Positions 32,523-43,639 of a stretch of 64,000 nucleotides of DNA are shown one piece after another. The notes under the pieces were generated by a model. That model saw only the letters and a list, made by a program, of their open reading frames with translations. It made no database searches and was not told the origin of the DNA. The stretch is from Meconema thalassinum (lineage: Eukaryota > Arthropoda > Insecta > Orthoptera > Tettigoniidae), in NCBI GenBank assembly GCA_946902985.2, contig OX336389.2, forward strand, positions 342,028,444-342,092,443. Reading direction: 5' to 3'. Every line of letters starts with the position of its first letter. The first letter of the stretch is position 1. The position numbers and the translations under genes were made by a program.

Positions 32523-33413
32523 TCACCCGCCGGTGCGATTGGGTTCAACCCGTGACCATGGCATAGGCGTCTGGCAACCATTGGGGCGATTCCTTACGTC
32601 CCTCCTGAGGCGTTTTAGCAGGATGAGTTTCCGTCCTACCTCTATGTGTCTTCCCCTTGTCGCATGGAGTGTCCGCGTTCGTGACGGTATAATTGTGCAC
32701 CAGGGTGTATCCCTAGTGTTTGTGTGGGGATGTGGCCCTCTGTGTGAATGAATTGTAGGGGCGGGTGACAATGTTTTTGTTGGTTCTTTTATGATTTGCC
32801 TGCGCACCGGCAATGTAGGGCGTGTAAATATTTGTAAGTGTACTGTATGTATAGCTGGGATAGCCGACTCCTGTTTTGGGGCCACGGCAGCCTCCTTCTT
32901 ATTCGTGGTGTGATGTGTGGAAATTGTCATTTCCGCGAACTGCTTGGTCAACTGTTCTATCTCCCCTATAGGGTTTACAGGCCCGCTTGCTATGAATTCC
33001 AATGGCATGTTGTCTCCCTTTAACTTCGTATATTCTTGCCATAGGCTGGCGTATTCCCTGGTAAGCTCCCTGGCTTGATCGACCACCCGCGTGTTATCAG
33101 TTCCTACCCTGATATGCTCATCCTTCAGTCTGTAGTATTCCCCGTACCGGGAATCGTGTTGAAGGTGTAAACGCCAGTGTGATCTGTTGAGCTGTGTCCG
33201 GATAGTTCCTATTTTGGCCCATATTCTACGTGTCCGCCCGTTTGTCCCCTGTGTACGTGTGAGTGCCTTCAGAATCCTTTTGTATTGAGCTGTGAGGAGT
33301 TCTTGATATCTACGTAGGTAATCCTGCTTTCTTTGGATTCTGGTGTGCCATGTGATGATAGCTTGGTAGCTGCCTATATGCTTTAGCATAGCCTGGCGGG
33401 AAAGTGACGTCAT
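32523..33413 (-). CDS. Unrecognised 296-codon ORF, helical basic N-terminus and low-complexity tail
   Basis: This is the longest uninterrupted ORF in the window that I cannot assign to a known element. It starts MTSLSRQAMLKHIGSYQAII. Residues 1-165 are rich in Q, R, K, Y and L with regularly spaced hydrophobics, suggesting long helices (KDEHIRVG, QARELTREYASLWQEYTKLK). Residues about 180-296 are rich in P, T, H and R. No signal peptide, membrane segment, zinc finger or catalytic motif is visible. The minus strand here is A/C-rich, which lowers the stop frequency, so chance is not excluded. A gag-like or LINE ORF1-like protein of an uncharacterised element is one possibility. Confidence 0.35.
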   Translation of the reverse strand: MTSLSRQAMLKHIGSYQAIITWHTRIQRKQDYLRRYQELLTAQYKRILKALTRTQGTNGRTRRIWAKIGTIRTQLNRSHWRLHLQHDSRYGEYYRLKDEHIRVGTDNTRVVDQARELTREYASLWQEYTKLKGDNMPLEFIASGPVNPIGEIEQLTKQFAEMTISTHHTTNKKEAAVAPKQESAIPAIHTVHLQIFTRPTLPVRRQIIKEPTKTLSPAPTIHSHRGPHPHTNTRDTPWCTIIPSRTRTLHATRGRHIEVGRKLILLKRLRRDVRNRPNGCQTPMPWSRVEPNRTGG

Positions 33414-35059
33414 GTTGTTTGACGGAGGGTTGATATAGTGTGTGCAAAAGTGTTAAAAGCTGCTGAGTGTATACTATAGTGGCTAGATTTTCCTTCTCTT
33501 CCTGATATATGCCGACAGGAAAATGTGTATTTATCCCTTTGAATTGATTTATACGTGACTGCGCCTTAAGGCGAAGATTAACTATATACTGGGGGTCGTG
33601 TGCTAACTAGTGCCCCTAAGCCCCTGCTGTATATTTGTATGTTTAATAAGGGGATATATTTGTGCTATAGAAAAATTCTCTAACTTTTGTGTTACTCGCT
33701 TGGCCTATGCGAGGTTTTGCTAATGAACTCTGTATAGGCAGGGCTGGGAGGGCTAATATAACTCCTGTGGCCCTCGTAAAAAATTCTCACAACTATCATA
33801 CTCTAAAAATTTCTCACTCGCTTGGCTATTTTTAAGTTCGGTACGGGGATCGATAGCCTCTAAATTCGTTGGCTAAATTTCTGTCTAAACGGAGACTACC
33901 CCGCCTCCACCAACTTTGTTCAGACCCTTTGTGTGGCGTTCGCTGAACTGGGGATGATGGTGTGTTGAGAAGGTGGTGTTTTAACTGGGGGCAGTTCAAC
34001 GGATGTGTCAGACCGCTGGACGGGTGTCGAAAGGTACTGAATGCAAAGGGACAGCGGGTGAAGCTCTGTGAATAAGGGTGCGCATTTAAGGGAAGTGACC
34101 ACAAGAATGAGAATAATGCCGTGAGGACTGGAAGTCTCGGCAAGCAACCCCAAGTATCGCTGACGGGGCGCTACTGCAATAAGCTCTCGACCGTGTCGAG
34201 TGAGCAAGGCCACTGTCAAGGCGCAGGCTAGTGTTGCTGGCTCAGCAGTTATAAAATGGTGTAATGACTGGAGAGGTGTGAGTGGGGCAGCAAACAGTAA
34301 AAAGGATGATGACAAATAATAAATAACAATTGGGCCTTTTGGGTAAAGAGAAATTATTTACTAAGGCTTATCTGGGTGTGCTGAGTCCCTTGCAAGTCGG
34401 GAGAGTACAGCAAGGTAATAATGTAACAATGTAACAATTCACAAGTGTAGAAGGGTTGTGATACGAGGTAGGTGTATAAAATGTGTTAGGAATCTGAGAG
34501 TCACATTTACCAGATGTACGATGTCGTGATGCAGTCGGACAGAGCCTTCGGCGGGAATATATGACCTCCCTCAGAATGGTGGTCCTTATAAGTATTTCCG
34601 AAGTGTCGGCTCTGCAGTATTGTTGAATAGCTGTTTTTGTAGCAGCCTCTGTGTACATGTGGATGTGTGTCAAGCTTGGGCAAGAGGCATTATGTAACTC
34701 TGCCAGCTTCGTGTAATTAGAAGTGTGTTGTTGCTGTTGTTGCTATCAGCTTCAGGGTAAAAAAGGGGTGAAATCATTGTAGGGAGTTGGACAAATGTAG
34801 ATAACGGGGGTGTGTCTACGGATGATTATAGATGTGTAGATGGTAATGTTACTCGTAGACCATCTGTAGATAAGTGTCCAGCGTGTAGTATCCATATGTG
34901 GATATCTCTCTCAATATGGCGCTAGGCGTCCTAGGGCCATAAAAGTATCTCTGCTACAGTCTTGAACGTTCTCACTTGGCAGAACTCTCTATCTGAATTA
35001 ACGCAATAATTGGTAATCATGTTCCCCTCCGGGACCTATTGTTCGATAATTGTCCTAAC
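33414..35059. other. Noncoding, no recognisable gene
   Basis: Mixed composition with open frames on - (33832-34315, 34368-34673) that show no motifs. Confidence 0.4.
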
Positions 35060-35360
35060 TTGATCTAGCGTAGCTTTCCACTAGAGACCCTAGATGACTT
35101 GGATAACGTGGTCTCGAACTTACGTGTCTCCGCCCTTGGAGCTCACAGATGACTGTAACGTAGCGTGATGTCCGCCCTGGACCCACGATATGACTTTGCG
35201 TACCGTACCCCCACCGAGGCGTATGAGATGACTGTATAACGTAACGCACCCATCTGGGTGTACCAGATGACTGATATCGTAACGTGCCCCCTCAAGGCAT
35301 ACTCGATGACTGATATCGTAACGAGGCTCTCCACTGGAGCGTACCAGATGACTGAACTTA
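35060..35360 (+). repeat. Imperfect ~40-57-bp tandem repeat
   Basis: Six or seven units each end in GATGACT followed by variants of GATATCGTAACG (best seen at 35225-35350). Unit length shortens from about 57 to about 40 bases from left to right. Confidence 0.85.
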
Positions 35361-36729
35361 CTTCTGCTCAGAAGCCCTTATATTTAGTTCGTTACAAAAT
35401 GTAGTCCCATAATTTCTTCTTGAACTCAAAATCCGATTCTCTGCTCTGATCACCTTTTCAAAATTGCCTACAGGGGAGGAACATTCTAAATGTTCGATCC
35501 ATCCTTGGCGGACTGAGATTCGTTCGCCCTTTTATTTTTAATTAATTAAAAACGTTTTTATTCTCGTTCAGGGGCCTGGTTAATTTACTGCTTCCTTCCA
35601 CGGATCCCTCCGTTTACTTCAAATGACGTAATCTTCGTCAGCACTTTTTATCTATGCAGATATTATAGATTTTAAACACTCTGAAAAATCCCGTTTCCTT
35701 GGAAACTTATGAATCTGGCTTTAGATTTTCACGTTTATAGTTGGCCAAATTGTTCTCCGCTAATTTCTGACTGTAAGACGAGTGATTTCCCTTCGTCTAT
35801 GGACATTTAAACGCTGAATTGCAGTTTGTGGGGCCTCGCTCTTAAGGGGTAATTATCGTAAACTTGAGAAAAATTCTCCTCTCGATCTGGCACTTATCTC
35901 ACCATAAATCCTTCAAAACTCGCTGCGCTGGTGGTATGATAAGAGCTCCTCGCCTCAACAAATTTCTTCTTCTGGAGCACCTTTTAATGGCTCCTTCTGT
36001 TTAGATTATAATAAAACTGTCAAAGTTAATGGGTATTTATTATTTTATGTTTTTAATATAACATCTGCTCTTTCTCATTCCCTGTCTCAGAGCTAACTCT
36101 CTGTAAAAGTCCTTTCTTTATTCCATACGGCTTACTTCTTTTCTTCCAAATAGTCATGTGTTCGAACTTGTACCATCCCTGATTGGGTACAGTATATAGG
36201 TTATATGCAAACAGCTCACAACTATTTCAAATATTTTCCATCAACACCAAAACTGTTAAACAAGAACAAGTGTTTCACACAACGCTGTAGCGTGTTCAAA
36301 GGTAGTCACATAAGTGCGCGTGGAAATGTTTGCGACGTGTCTTTATATATCACATTGCAAGTATAATCATTTTGTTTCCCACGCTTGTAGCATCCTGTTA
36401 TGATACACGTGCAGGTCTAACATCCAAGGTCAACACATGCGTGATATGTTTCAAGTATAAACTGCTGACTCAAGCTTAGCGTTAGAGACTCAGCATTCTT
36501 TAACACACACTCATTGACTTCCCGTTAGGTCACGCGACAAGATATATCTTGTTTGAATGTTAAAGCAAACCCACTGCCTGTATAGCCCCTTATCCAAGTT
36601 TCTATGATTAATGGTTCGAAAATTTTTAGGATCGTAACCTAGTAGTTGAGTCCTTTAGCAAAATCTAAAAATAAAAGATCACAAAAATGAATCATAAGGT
36701 TATACTCCAAGCATGCCACTGTTAGTAGC
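35361..36729. other. AT-rich noncoding region
   Basis: Nothing recognised. Confidence 0.4.
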
Positions 36730-36868
36730 GAGTGATAAAACTGGTTAGCATGGTAGGCTTTGACCTAAAGTGATCCGGGTTCCATCCCCAACCGAACGAT
36801 CGGGATTTTTTTCATCTCCTAGTATTCATTCTTGTAGCTCAGGGACTGGGTGTATATCACTCATGCCT
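36730..36868 (+). mobile_element. Possible degenerate tRNA-like SINE
   Basis: ACTGGTTAGCATGGTAGG and GGGTTCCATCCC have the spacing of pol III A and B boxes, followed by GGGATTTTTTTCATC and CAGGGACTGGGTGT, wording seen in arthropod SINE bodies. Old and without a visible target duplication. Confidence 0.45.
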
Positions 36869-36869
36869 T

Positions 36870-37030
36870 GAAGCCTCCATGGCTTAGGCAGCCGCATGCC
36901 AATCTCTCACCACTGGAACCGCGGTTCAATTCCCAGTCACTCCATGTGAGATTTGTGCTTAACAAAGCAGAGACAGACAGGTTTTTCTCTGAGTACTCCA
37001 GTTTTCGCTCTTTTAGGGGTGAAATGACTT
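36870..37030 (+). mobile_element. Old copy of the Gypsy C-inserted SINE family
   Basis: AAGCCTCCATGGCTTAGGCA, then CTCTCACCACTGG, GGTTCAATTCCCAG, CACTCCATGTGAGAT and GACAGGTTTTTCTC match the 5' half of the SINE at 48155-48482 with many substitutions. Truncated at the 3' side. Confidence 0.85.
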
Positions 37031-37084
37031 ATCGTGGTAACAGATTATGTCATGACCCATTTTTAAGCTATCACGCCTAATTAA

Positions 37085-37740
37085 TAAATGTAAAACAAAA
37101 ATACTGGAATGCAGCCGAAAAAATCAGAAACCTCGATGGACATCAAATTAGCAGGTGAAAAGCTGAAGGAAGTAGAAGACTTCTGTTACTTAGGAAGCAA
37201 AATAACCAGTGATGGACGAAGCAAAGAGGATATAAAAAGTAGGTTGGCTCAGGCAAGGAAAGCATTTCTACAAAAAAGGATTCTGTTGACATCGAATATA
37301 GATTTAAGTATTAGGAAGTCATTTATGAAAGCCTTTGTCTGGAGCGTGGCACTGTATGGAAGTGAAACTTGGACTATTGGTGCAGTAGAAAAGAGGAGAA
37401 TTGAAGCATTTGAAATGTGGTGTTACAGGAGAATGATGAAGATCAGATGGGTAGATAGGGTTACAAACGAAGAGGTATTAAGACGAGTGGGAGAGGAGAG
37501 ATGTTTCTGGCGACTGCTAATGAAGAGAAGAGATAGGTTAGTAGGGCACATACTAAGGCACCCAGGAATAGCAAGCTTAGTGATGGAAGGAAGGGTTGAG
37601 GACAAGAACTGTAGGGGTAGACCAAGGTTAGAATATGTTAAACAGATTGCCTCGGATGTAGGGTGTGGTAGCTATGTAGAGATGAAACGATAGCACAGGA
37701 CAGGGAGGCATGGAGTGCTGCATCAAACCAGTCAAGAATC
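37085..37740 (+). pseudogene. RTE (BovB-like) LINE C-terminal fragment
   Basis: The open stretch 37109-37693 shows KLAGEKLKEVEDFCYLGSKI, KSRLAQARKAF, ALYGSETWT, RRIEAFEMWCYRRMMKIRW, then LVGHILRH and GRPRLEYV, the conserved tail of RTE-type LINE proteins. A one-base deletion near 37691 creates a stop; the normal ending (AQDREAW-AASNQS) follows in the next frame to TGA at about 37740. The endonuclease and RT core are missing: a 5'-truncated copy. Confidence 0.88.
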
Positions 37741-37760
37741 TGAAGACTCAAACATTAACA

Positions 37761-38415
37761 GTTTCCAAGATATCGATTTTTCAATTTGGGGGGGGGGTAA
37801 TTTCACCCCCCAAAGGGGAACATCGCCCCAAGTGCTAGGACCCCTCATACAAGTCCCTAGGATGATTGGTTCGCGAGATATTAACAAAAGTGTAGTTAGG
37901 CCCTTTGTCAAAATTTCAAAATACATTAAAAAGGGGGCATCTGCCTGAGTCCAACGATACCTCGCAGGTCAAAATCCCATCATGGGTTCAGGAAATATCA
38001 ACAAAAGTGTAGTTAGATCCTTTGTCAAAACTTCAAAAATACAATCAAAAAGGGGACGTCACCCCAAGTCCAACAACATGTCGCATGCCAAAATCGGACC
38101 ATGGGTTCGCGAGATATCTCGAATCTTACTTGGCTGAAGGGTTAGCGTAGCCGAGCGTTCAGTTGCGACTCCTGCATCGCATAACGTCAGCTTAATTAGG
38201 ATAGGCTGGTTCCGTAGTTTAGGTTAGGTTAGGTTAGTTTAGGTTAGGTTAGCCTAGGTTAAGTTAAGCTACAGCCACCATCTTGGAACTTTTTGATCAC
38301 ACCTTGTAGGTTAGGTTAGGCTAAGTTAAGCTAAGCTACGGCCGCCACCTTGGTGACCTACGACACCCCATTCGTCAAAATCTGACCATGGGTTCGCGAG
38401 ATATCAAATATTACA
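37761..38415 (+). repeat. ~117-bp tandem repeat, diverging outwards
   Basis: AACAAAAGTGTAGTTAG recurs at 37883 and 38000, and ATGGGTTCGCGAGATATC-like blocks at about 37869, 37983, 38101 and 38390. Unit start is G-rich and C-rich (GGGGGGGGG, CACCCCCCAAAGGGG). Confidence 0.85.
38216..38335 (+). repeat. Short interstitial TTAGG telomere-like runs
   Basis: AGGTTAGGTTAGGTTAG and related pieces occur at 38216-38262 and 38307-38335, separated by GCTAC-GCC-CCA. TTAGG is the common insect telomere unit. Confidence 0.75.
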
Positions 38416-40138
38416 TGGCTGAGAATGTGACGTCAGAGGGAGTGGTGGTGGTGGGGGATTAGATTCCTACTGCTCCCCTACTACAGTGATACAGTGGTAA
38501 AGTGATACATGATGATTATGGATGAGGCGAGTTCAAATAATTTCTTTATTGTATGAGATGAGGGCATGTTATGACATTTACAGAGTTTATATACATGTGG
38601 ACGGGTTATGTGTTGATGCAATATAATCATGTGTGGGCATGTGTTTATACTTATGCGCGCGCTACTTGGTCTTAGGAACTATGGCCATGTTATGTCTAAT
38701 GAATGGTCTAATTGGCCGTACTTATCTCTAACTTATTAACTATGTGGCCACGCTTATGTTAGGTTGTAAGCTTACCCTCTGTGGGTAGATAAGCTTTTCT
38801 TTCCTTCAACAGTGAGAGGCGTCATTTACTGACTATGCCACCTCTCATTGTTGTGTGATTCGCCTAATTTGTGGCGTCTTTTTATTTTGTGTGTGTCTGT
38901 TGCATGAAGTGTGTGTATAATTGTTTGTTTAATGTCCGCTGCCCCACAGGCACCGTGCATTATTGTGTCGGTGACCTCTTGACAGGTGACCCCTGGAAGA
39001 AAATACTGTATTCTGCCAAGTCCATGTACTCCTGTCCTGCGTCTCGTGCTTTCTGGAAGTGAAATTTAGAAAAGATTAAGACATATTTGTATATGGTGCA
39101 ATTGCTGGCCGTGAGATCTCTTTTGTTGCAACTTCTTATGTGGAAGATCGATCTTATCGACGAATGTGTTTACTGTGGTAACGTAGCATGACTTGTTTAC
39201 GAGTATTGGACGTGCTGATCTTCTGGCAGCATTTTGCCGTGTTTTTCAGTGGTACATCTAGCGAATTTGAGTATTGTGTTGTCGCTTTCTTTGATTAATT
39301 TCTTAATATCTAATTTTACGAGTAGGTGTATATTACGCTGATGTTTTGTATACGCATTTTGTTCTAAATTAATCTTCACGTTTTTTCCTATGGCATCGGG
39401 GCCTCCCTCGTTCATGGGAGATATGTAACTTGTCTAACGGCTGCACGCTATGATTTGTAGTGTGGTGATGTGCCAAATATTACTTCGCTTCTGCGGCATC
39501 TCCTTAGAGGCAACCTAGGGCATTATTCATTAATTATTCGGGCTCTACGCAATGTAATTGTTTGTGCGCATGCATACAGTATATATGACTTGTGTTATTA
39601 TGTTGGGTGAGTCGAGCTCTTACGAATTTTCATAATATTTATAGGTCTTACTTATTTTCTAGGTTCGAAATTAGTGTAAATGTTTGTGTGTGATTGTGCA
39701 TGTATACCCTTGTCCGATATTGTGAGCATATATTTTGGGCTTTTCTCCGTTCTCGTGAGATGCTGGAGAAAGAGCGCCGGGTTCCCATGCTAATATACCC
39801 TCACAGGTATGTTTGGTATAGGTGATCTGATCCTTTCACCTGATCATTGCACTAGCCATTACAGCGTCTTCACGCAGGGTGGGTCGATCTCCCAAATGTT
39901 GTATGACCTATTACGGGCAACAAACGTAATCTGGATTCACCTTGCATTAAGTCGTTACGCTTCATAGTATGCTGGTTCATCTTCCTGTTTTTACTGGCTG
40001 GTCGGCTAACGACGTCATAACTCATCCCGGTTGATTCCCCATTGTTTGGGCTGATAGCCCCGAAGTTGCTGGTTGGCTAATTTCTTGAACTCGGTTTGGT
40101 GTACCCTTGCTCCCTCGTCATTGTAATTGTATAGTGTA
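38416..40138. other. Noncoding region interrupted by Gypsy C
   Basis: Mostly G/T-rich sequence with no gene recognised. It is continuous with 48807 onward once Gypsy C is removed. Confidence 0.45.
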
Positions 40139-40142
40139 AGCT

Positions 40143-41582
40143 TGTAACGTGTTTTTCGAGGGGTTTTTATGCAACTGGCATAAGTCAGTAGGAAGCCACT
40201 CTATATTTATTTACGCGGCAAATTGTTCAGCCAAGAGAATTTTTCATGTTAATTTATTATTATTATTAATTTATTATAATTATTATTAAGATATTTTCGG
40301 AGCATTTTATAAAAATTATTAGCATTCAGATAGGTTTTCTATGTATTAGATAACGCTATCAAGCAAATTATTACGAACGACAATATCATAGAAAATTATG
40401 TGATTGCGGAATTTTACGGAGTTTTGTCAGTTAGGGTATTTGAGAGACGTGACTCACTGGGAATTCAAGTACAAGCTTAATCCTGTCGGGAAGTATTACG
40501 CAAGGCTGGGTCGCTTCGTCAAGGAAAGGCGAATTGTTGGAACGGAACCCTCCCGCCGAGTGTAATGACCCGGAGGAGGGGAAGATCGCGTGGTGGGTCA
40601 GCCAATCAGGGGAGACCACGTAAGCTCGAAGTCGGATGAAGAGTGGGGAGCCGGCGTGTGGATATATCGTTCGACGCGCCGTGGAACGTGGATTATCTGT
40701 GTAGAACTTGCGGAGTGTGGTTGCAAGTGCGTGTCGCTCCGATGTTCAGGGGAGTTAGTGACTATCGGTGTAGAACTTGCGGAGTGTGGTTGCAAGTGCG
40801 TGTCGCTCCAATGTTCAGGGGAGTTAGTGACAATCTGTATAGTTCTGGCCGAGTGTGGTTATACGCGGGGAGTCGCTCCGATGTTCCGTGGATTGGAGGA
40901 CTAACTTTTGTAAAACTTAACCAGTGTGGTTGGACGAGCGTTTGGGTCCGATGTACGGACCATAGAATTATCTAATCTACCAGAATATCATCAAATTTCG
41001 ACGGAGATGACGACGTCCAGGAGACTGTGGGAAGCACACAGCATTAGCAAGTACGAGGGAAATGCCTTGGCAATTTCCAGTGGTAAGCGCAAGTGACGCA
41101 GAAATACGCAATCTCACATTTTTCTTTGTTTTACATTTCATATTTCAGTAACTTCATAGCTTGGAAATAAGAGTAAAATCAATTTATCAGACTCCGTTTT
41201 CACGTAATTTTCTATCGGTAATATTAAAATCGCAACGCTCCAATTTAAATTTTAAACTTATTATTATTATTAATTTTGCTATACTTGTTTTATATAATAA
41301 ATTCATTTCTTTTACAATGCAATCTTTGCTTTCAGTAGGTAGCATTAGATATAGACCAATTCCTTCTCCTGATACAATTGTTTGTTGGGTTAATGATCAA
41401 ATCATACCACGATCTGAGTGAATAGATTCTTGAAGGTGTTCTCCCAGAGCTAGACGTTGTTAAATACAAATTTAGATTTCAGCATTGCATTGAGGTCTTG
41501 GCGCCCATTAAAACAACATAGCTTAGGCAAAGGTCAACAGTAACATTTATCACCCAACAGTGTGGGCTAGCAAAACGTTTCA
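40143..41582 (+). repeat. 5' LTR of Gypsy C (1440 bp)
   Basis: It has a TTATTA-rich U3, a G/C-richer middle with two to three ~69-bp tandem units (about 40700-40905, TGTAGAACTTGCGGAGTGTG), and ends CGTTTCA. It carries the empty site (41263-41277) of the SINE found in the 3' LTR. Open frames such as 40590-40975 come from the 69-bp repeats and are incidental. Confidence 0.95.
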
Positions 41583-41604
41583 TTTGTCGCCGACAACTTG
41601 GGGC
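41583..41604 (+). other. Primer-binding site of Gypsy C
   Basis: TGTCGCCGACAACTTGGGGC at 41585 follows the LTR end and resembles the TGGCGCCCAAC-type binding site of many Gypsy elements with a few substitutions. Confidence 0.6.
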
Positions 41605-41892
41605 TGAAAACCTAATAACATTTGTGGAAGGAGAAGGGTATATATTTCTGTGCCTGTATTTTGGGGTTATTTGTCTGTATCAGTGTATATCATTATGGGG
41701 GATGAGAAAGAAAGACAGATGAGGTTACGTAGTGGTCATCAACTGGAGAGTGATGATACGAGCAGTATGTCGAGTGATGGTAGTACCGGGGTAGCGGAGG
41801 TAAATCCCGATACTGAAACAGGGAGTGTAGGCGGCCAACCAGAATTAAAAACTTTACTTCTCGAGTTCATGTATCAGAACAAAGTTAGTAGT

Positions 41893-42222
41893 GATGCCTT
41901 AAATGCAAAATTAGAACAAAACAGTAGGGAAAATAAAGAAAGTACAGACGCTTTAAATGCTAAACTGGAACAAAACAACGCTAAATTAGAACAAAACAGT
42001 AGGGAAAATAAAGAAAGTACAGATGCCTTAAACGCCAGATTAGAACAAAACAGTAGGGAAAATAAAGAAAGTACAGATGCCTTAAACGCCAGATTAGAAC
42101 AAAACAGTAGGGAAAATAGAGAGATTAATGAAACATTAAACGCCAGATTAGAACAAAACAGTAAGGAAAATAGAGAGAGTACTGAAACTTTAAATGCTAA
42201 ATTAGAACAAAACAGTAGGGAA
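41893..42222 (+). repeat. 54-bp in-frame tandem repeat in gag
   Basis: About six units encode an 18-residue heptad-compatible sequence; one unit carries an internal 8-residue deletion or duplication (NAKLEQNNAKLEQNS). Units 3 and 4 are nearly identical at DNA level. Confidence 0.93.
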
Positions 42223-43369
42223 ATGAGTGACAAATTCGAACTGATTAGAGGTGAGATCAGGGGGGTGATGGAAGAAAAGGCTAAAGAGATTATTGCAGAT
42301 GTAGACAGAAAATTAGGAAAAGTACAGGAGGAGTTGGAAATTAGAATCAGTACACAGGCTGAAAATTTAAAAGAACTAGTGCAACTGGAAACACAGCAGG
42401 TCAAAAAGCAATTGGGGGGAGAAATTGACAAAATTCAGGTAGCAACTAAAGAAGTTAAGGAACAGCTGGGGGGTAGAATTGAGAAAGTCCACTCGCAAAT
42501 AGTTGCAGAAGTAAATGATTTAAGAGAGAGTAATAGAGAGAGCATTAGCAAGATTGAGGAGAAACAAGCAAAGCTATATGATAAAGTAGAAGAATCAGAA
42601 GGAAACATTAAATTAACAGTAAACAGTATTGAGAGGAAGGCTGAGGAGAAAATCGCAGAATTAGAATTAAAATTAAAAGCTAGGATCAGGCAAGAAAATA
42701 GTCAGAATAGGCCAGTTTTTGTGAATAGCACACACAGGGAGGTAGAACTGGGTAAGTTCAGCAATCGACAGGGGTGCCCAATGGAGTTCATGAACACTAT
42801 AGAAAATAAATTCGGGGAGAGGTTGGAAAATGGTAGTATTGAGTGGTGCCAGGTAGTTGAAATTTTAGAACAAGTGTTTGTGGGGGAAACGAGGAATTGG
42901 TTTGCTGTCTACAGAGACAAGTTTACTGATATTAATGATTTTAAAATGAAATTCTGTGAAAAGTTCTGGAATGAGGTTATTCAGTCGCAGCATCGTGAGG
43001 GAGTAGTGTGTGGTAAATTTAACCCTAAAGGAAGCTCCACCATGACCGAATACTTTTTAGGGCAGGTATTAGTGTGTAAATATCTGGATGGCTTGAAGGA
43101 GGAAAGTGATGTGGTAAGGTTGCTACTTAGGCACTTTCCCTATAGGATCAAGGAGGCTGCTTGTATCCAGAATGTAAAGACTATATCACAAGTAGAAAAT
43201 TTGTTAAGCACATTTGATGCACTAGGGAGAGGGGGTTATGAGGACAATTTCAATCGGAACCAGGGTAATAATAATAATAGACCTAATGAAGCCAGGCATC
43301 AAGAAGTTCAAGGGAACGGTGGCGAAGTGGCCAACGCTATGGCTATGGTAATCAGTATCAAGAGAGGAA

Positions 43370-43460
43370 CAATGATTTCAGGGGAAATCAAGGGAGGAAC
43401 AATGATTACAGGGGAAATCAAGGGAGAAACAATGATTTCAGGGGAAATCAAGGGAGAAAT
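43370..43460 (+). repeat. 30-bp tandem repeat in gag tail
   Basis: Three units of ACAATGATT-CAGGGGAAATCAAGGGAG-A; in the likely original frame they encode the GN-rich tail. Confidence 0.85.
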
Positions 43461-43639
43461 TATAATGACAATAATTACAACCAGAATAGGGGTCAAGGAA
43501 GAGGACAGCCTAGTGGTAGTAATATACAGCCAAACAATGACAACACAGCCCAGAACAACCAGACCAGTTCAGTAGTTAGTAGTACTACGGCCAGCTGTAG
43601 CGGTTCTTTAAACGCGAACCAGGCTGCGAAGTAAGGTCA

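Larger units (their letters stand above)
41695..43575 (+). pseudogene. Gypsy C gag with coiled-coil repeats
   Basis: I prefer the ATG at 41695 (MGDEKERQMRLRSG) over the earlier one at 41650. After an acidic, serine-rich start, residues about 60-180 are an 18-residue repeat (NARLEQNSRENKESTDAL), then a long coiled coil to about residue 330, then a capsid core (GKFSNRQGCPMEFMNTI, WFAVYRDKF, KFWNEVIQS, MTEYFLGQVLVCKYL, LLRHFPYRIKEAA, LLSTFDALGRGG). Near 43310-43330 the frame changes: the stretch to 43575 in this frame is an incidental 10-residue repeat, while another frame runs as an R/G/N/Q-rich tail to about 43635. No CCHC knuckle is present in either frame. Homologous to the Gypsy B gag. Confidence 0.85.

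Noticed and set aside
40590..40975. Cysteine-rich frames in the Gypsy C LTR, repeated at 47467-47852
   Set aside because: They come from 69-bp LTR repeats and are in U3/R noncoding sequence; no start context or domain supports a protein.
41874..42431. Minus-strand 185-codon serine/leucine-rich frame
   Set aside because: Antisense shadow of the gag coiled-coil repeats.
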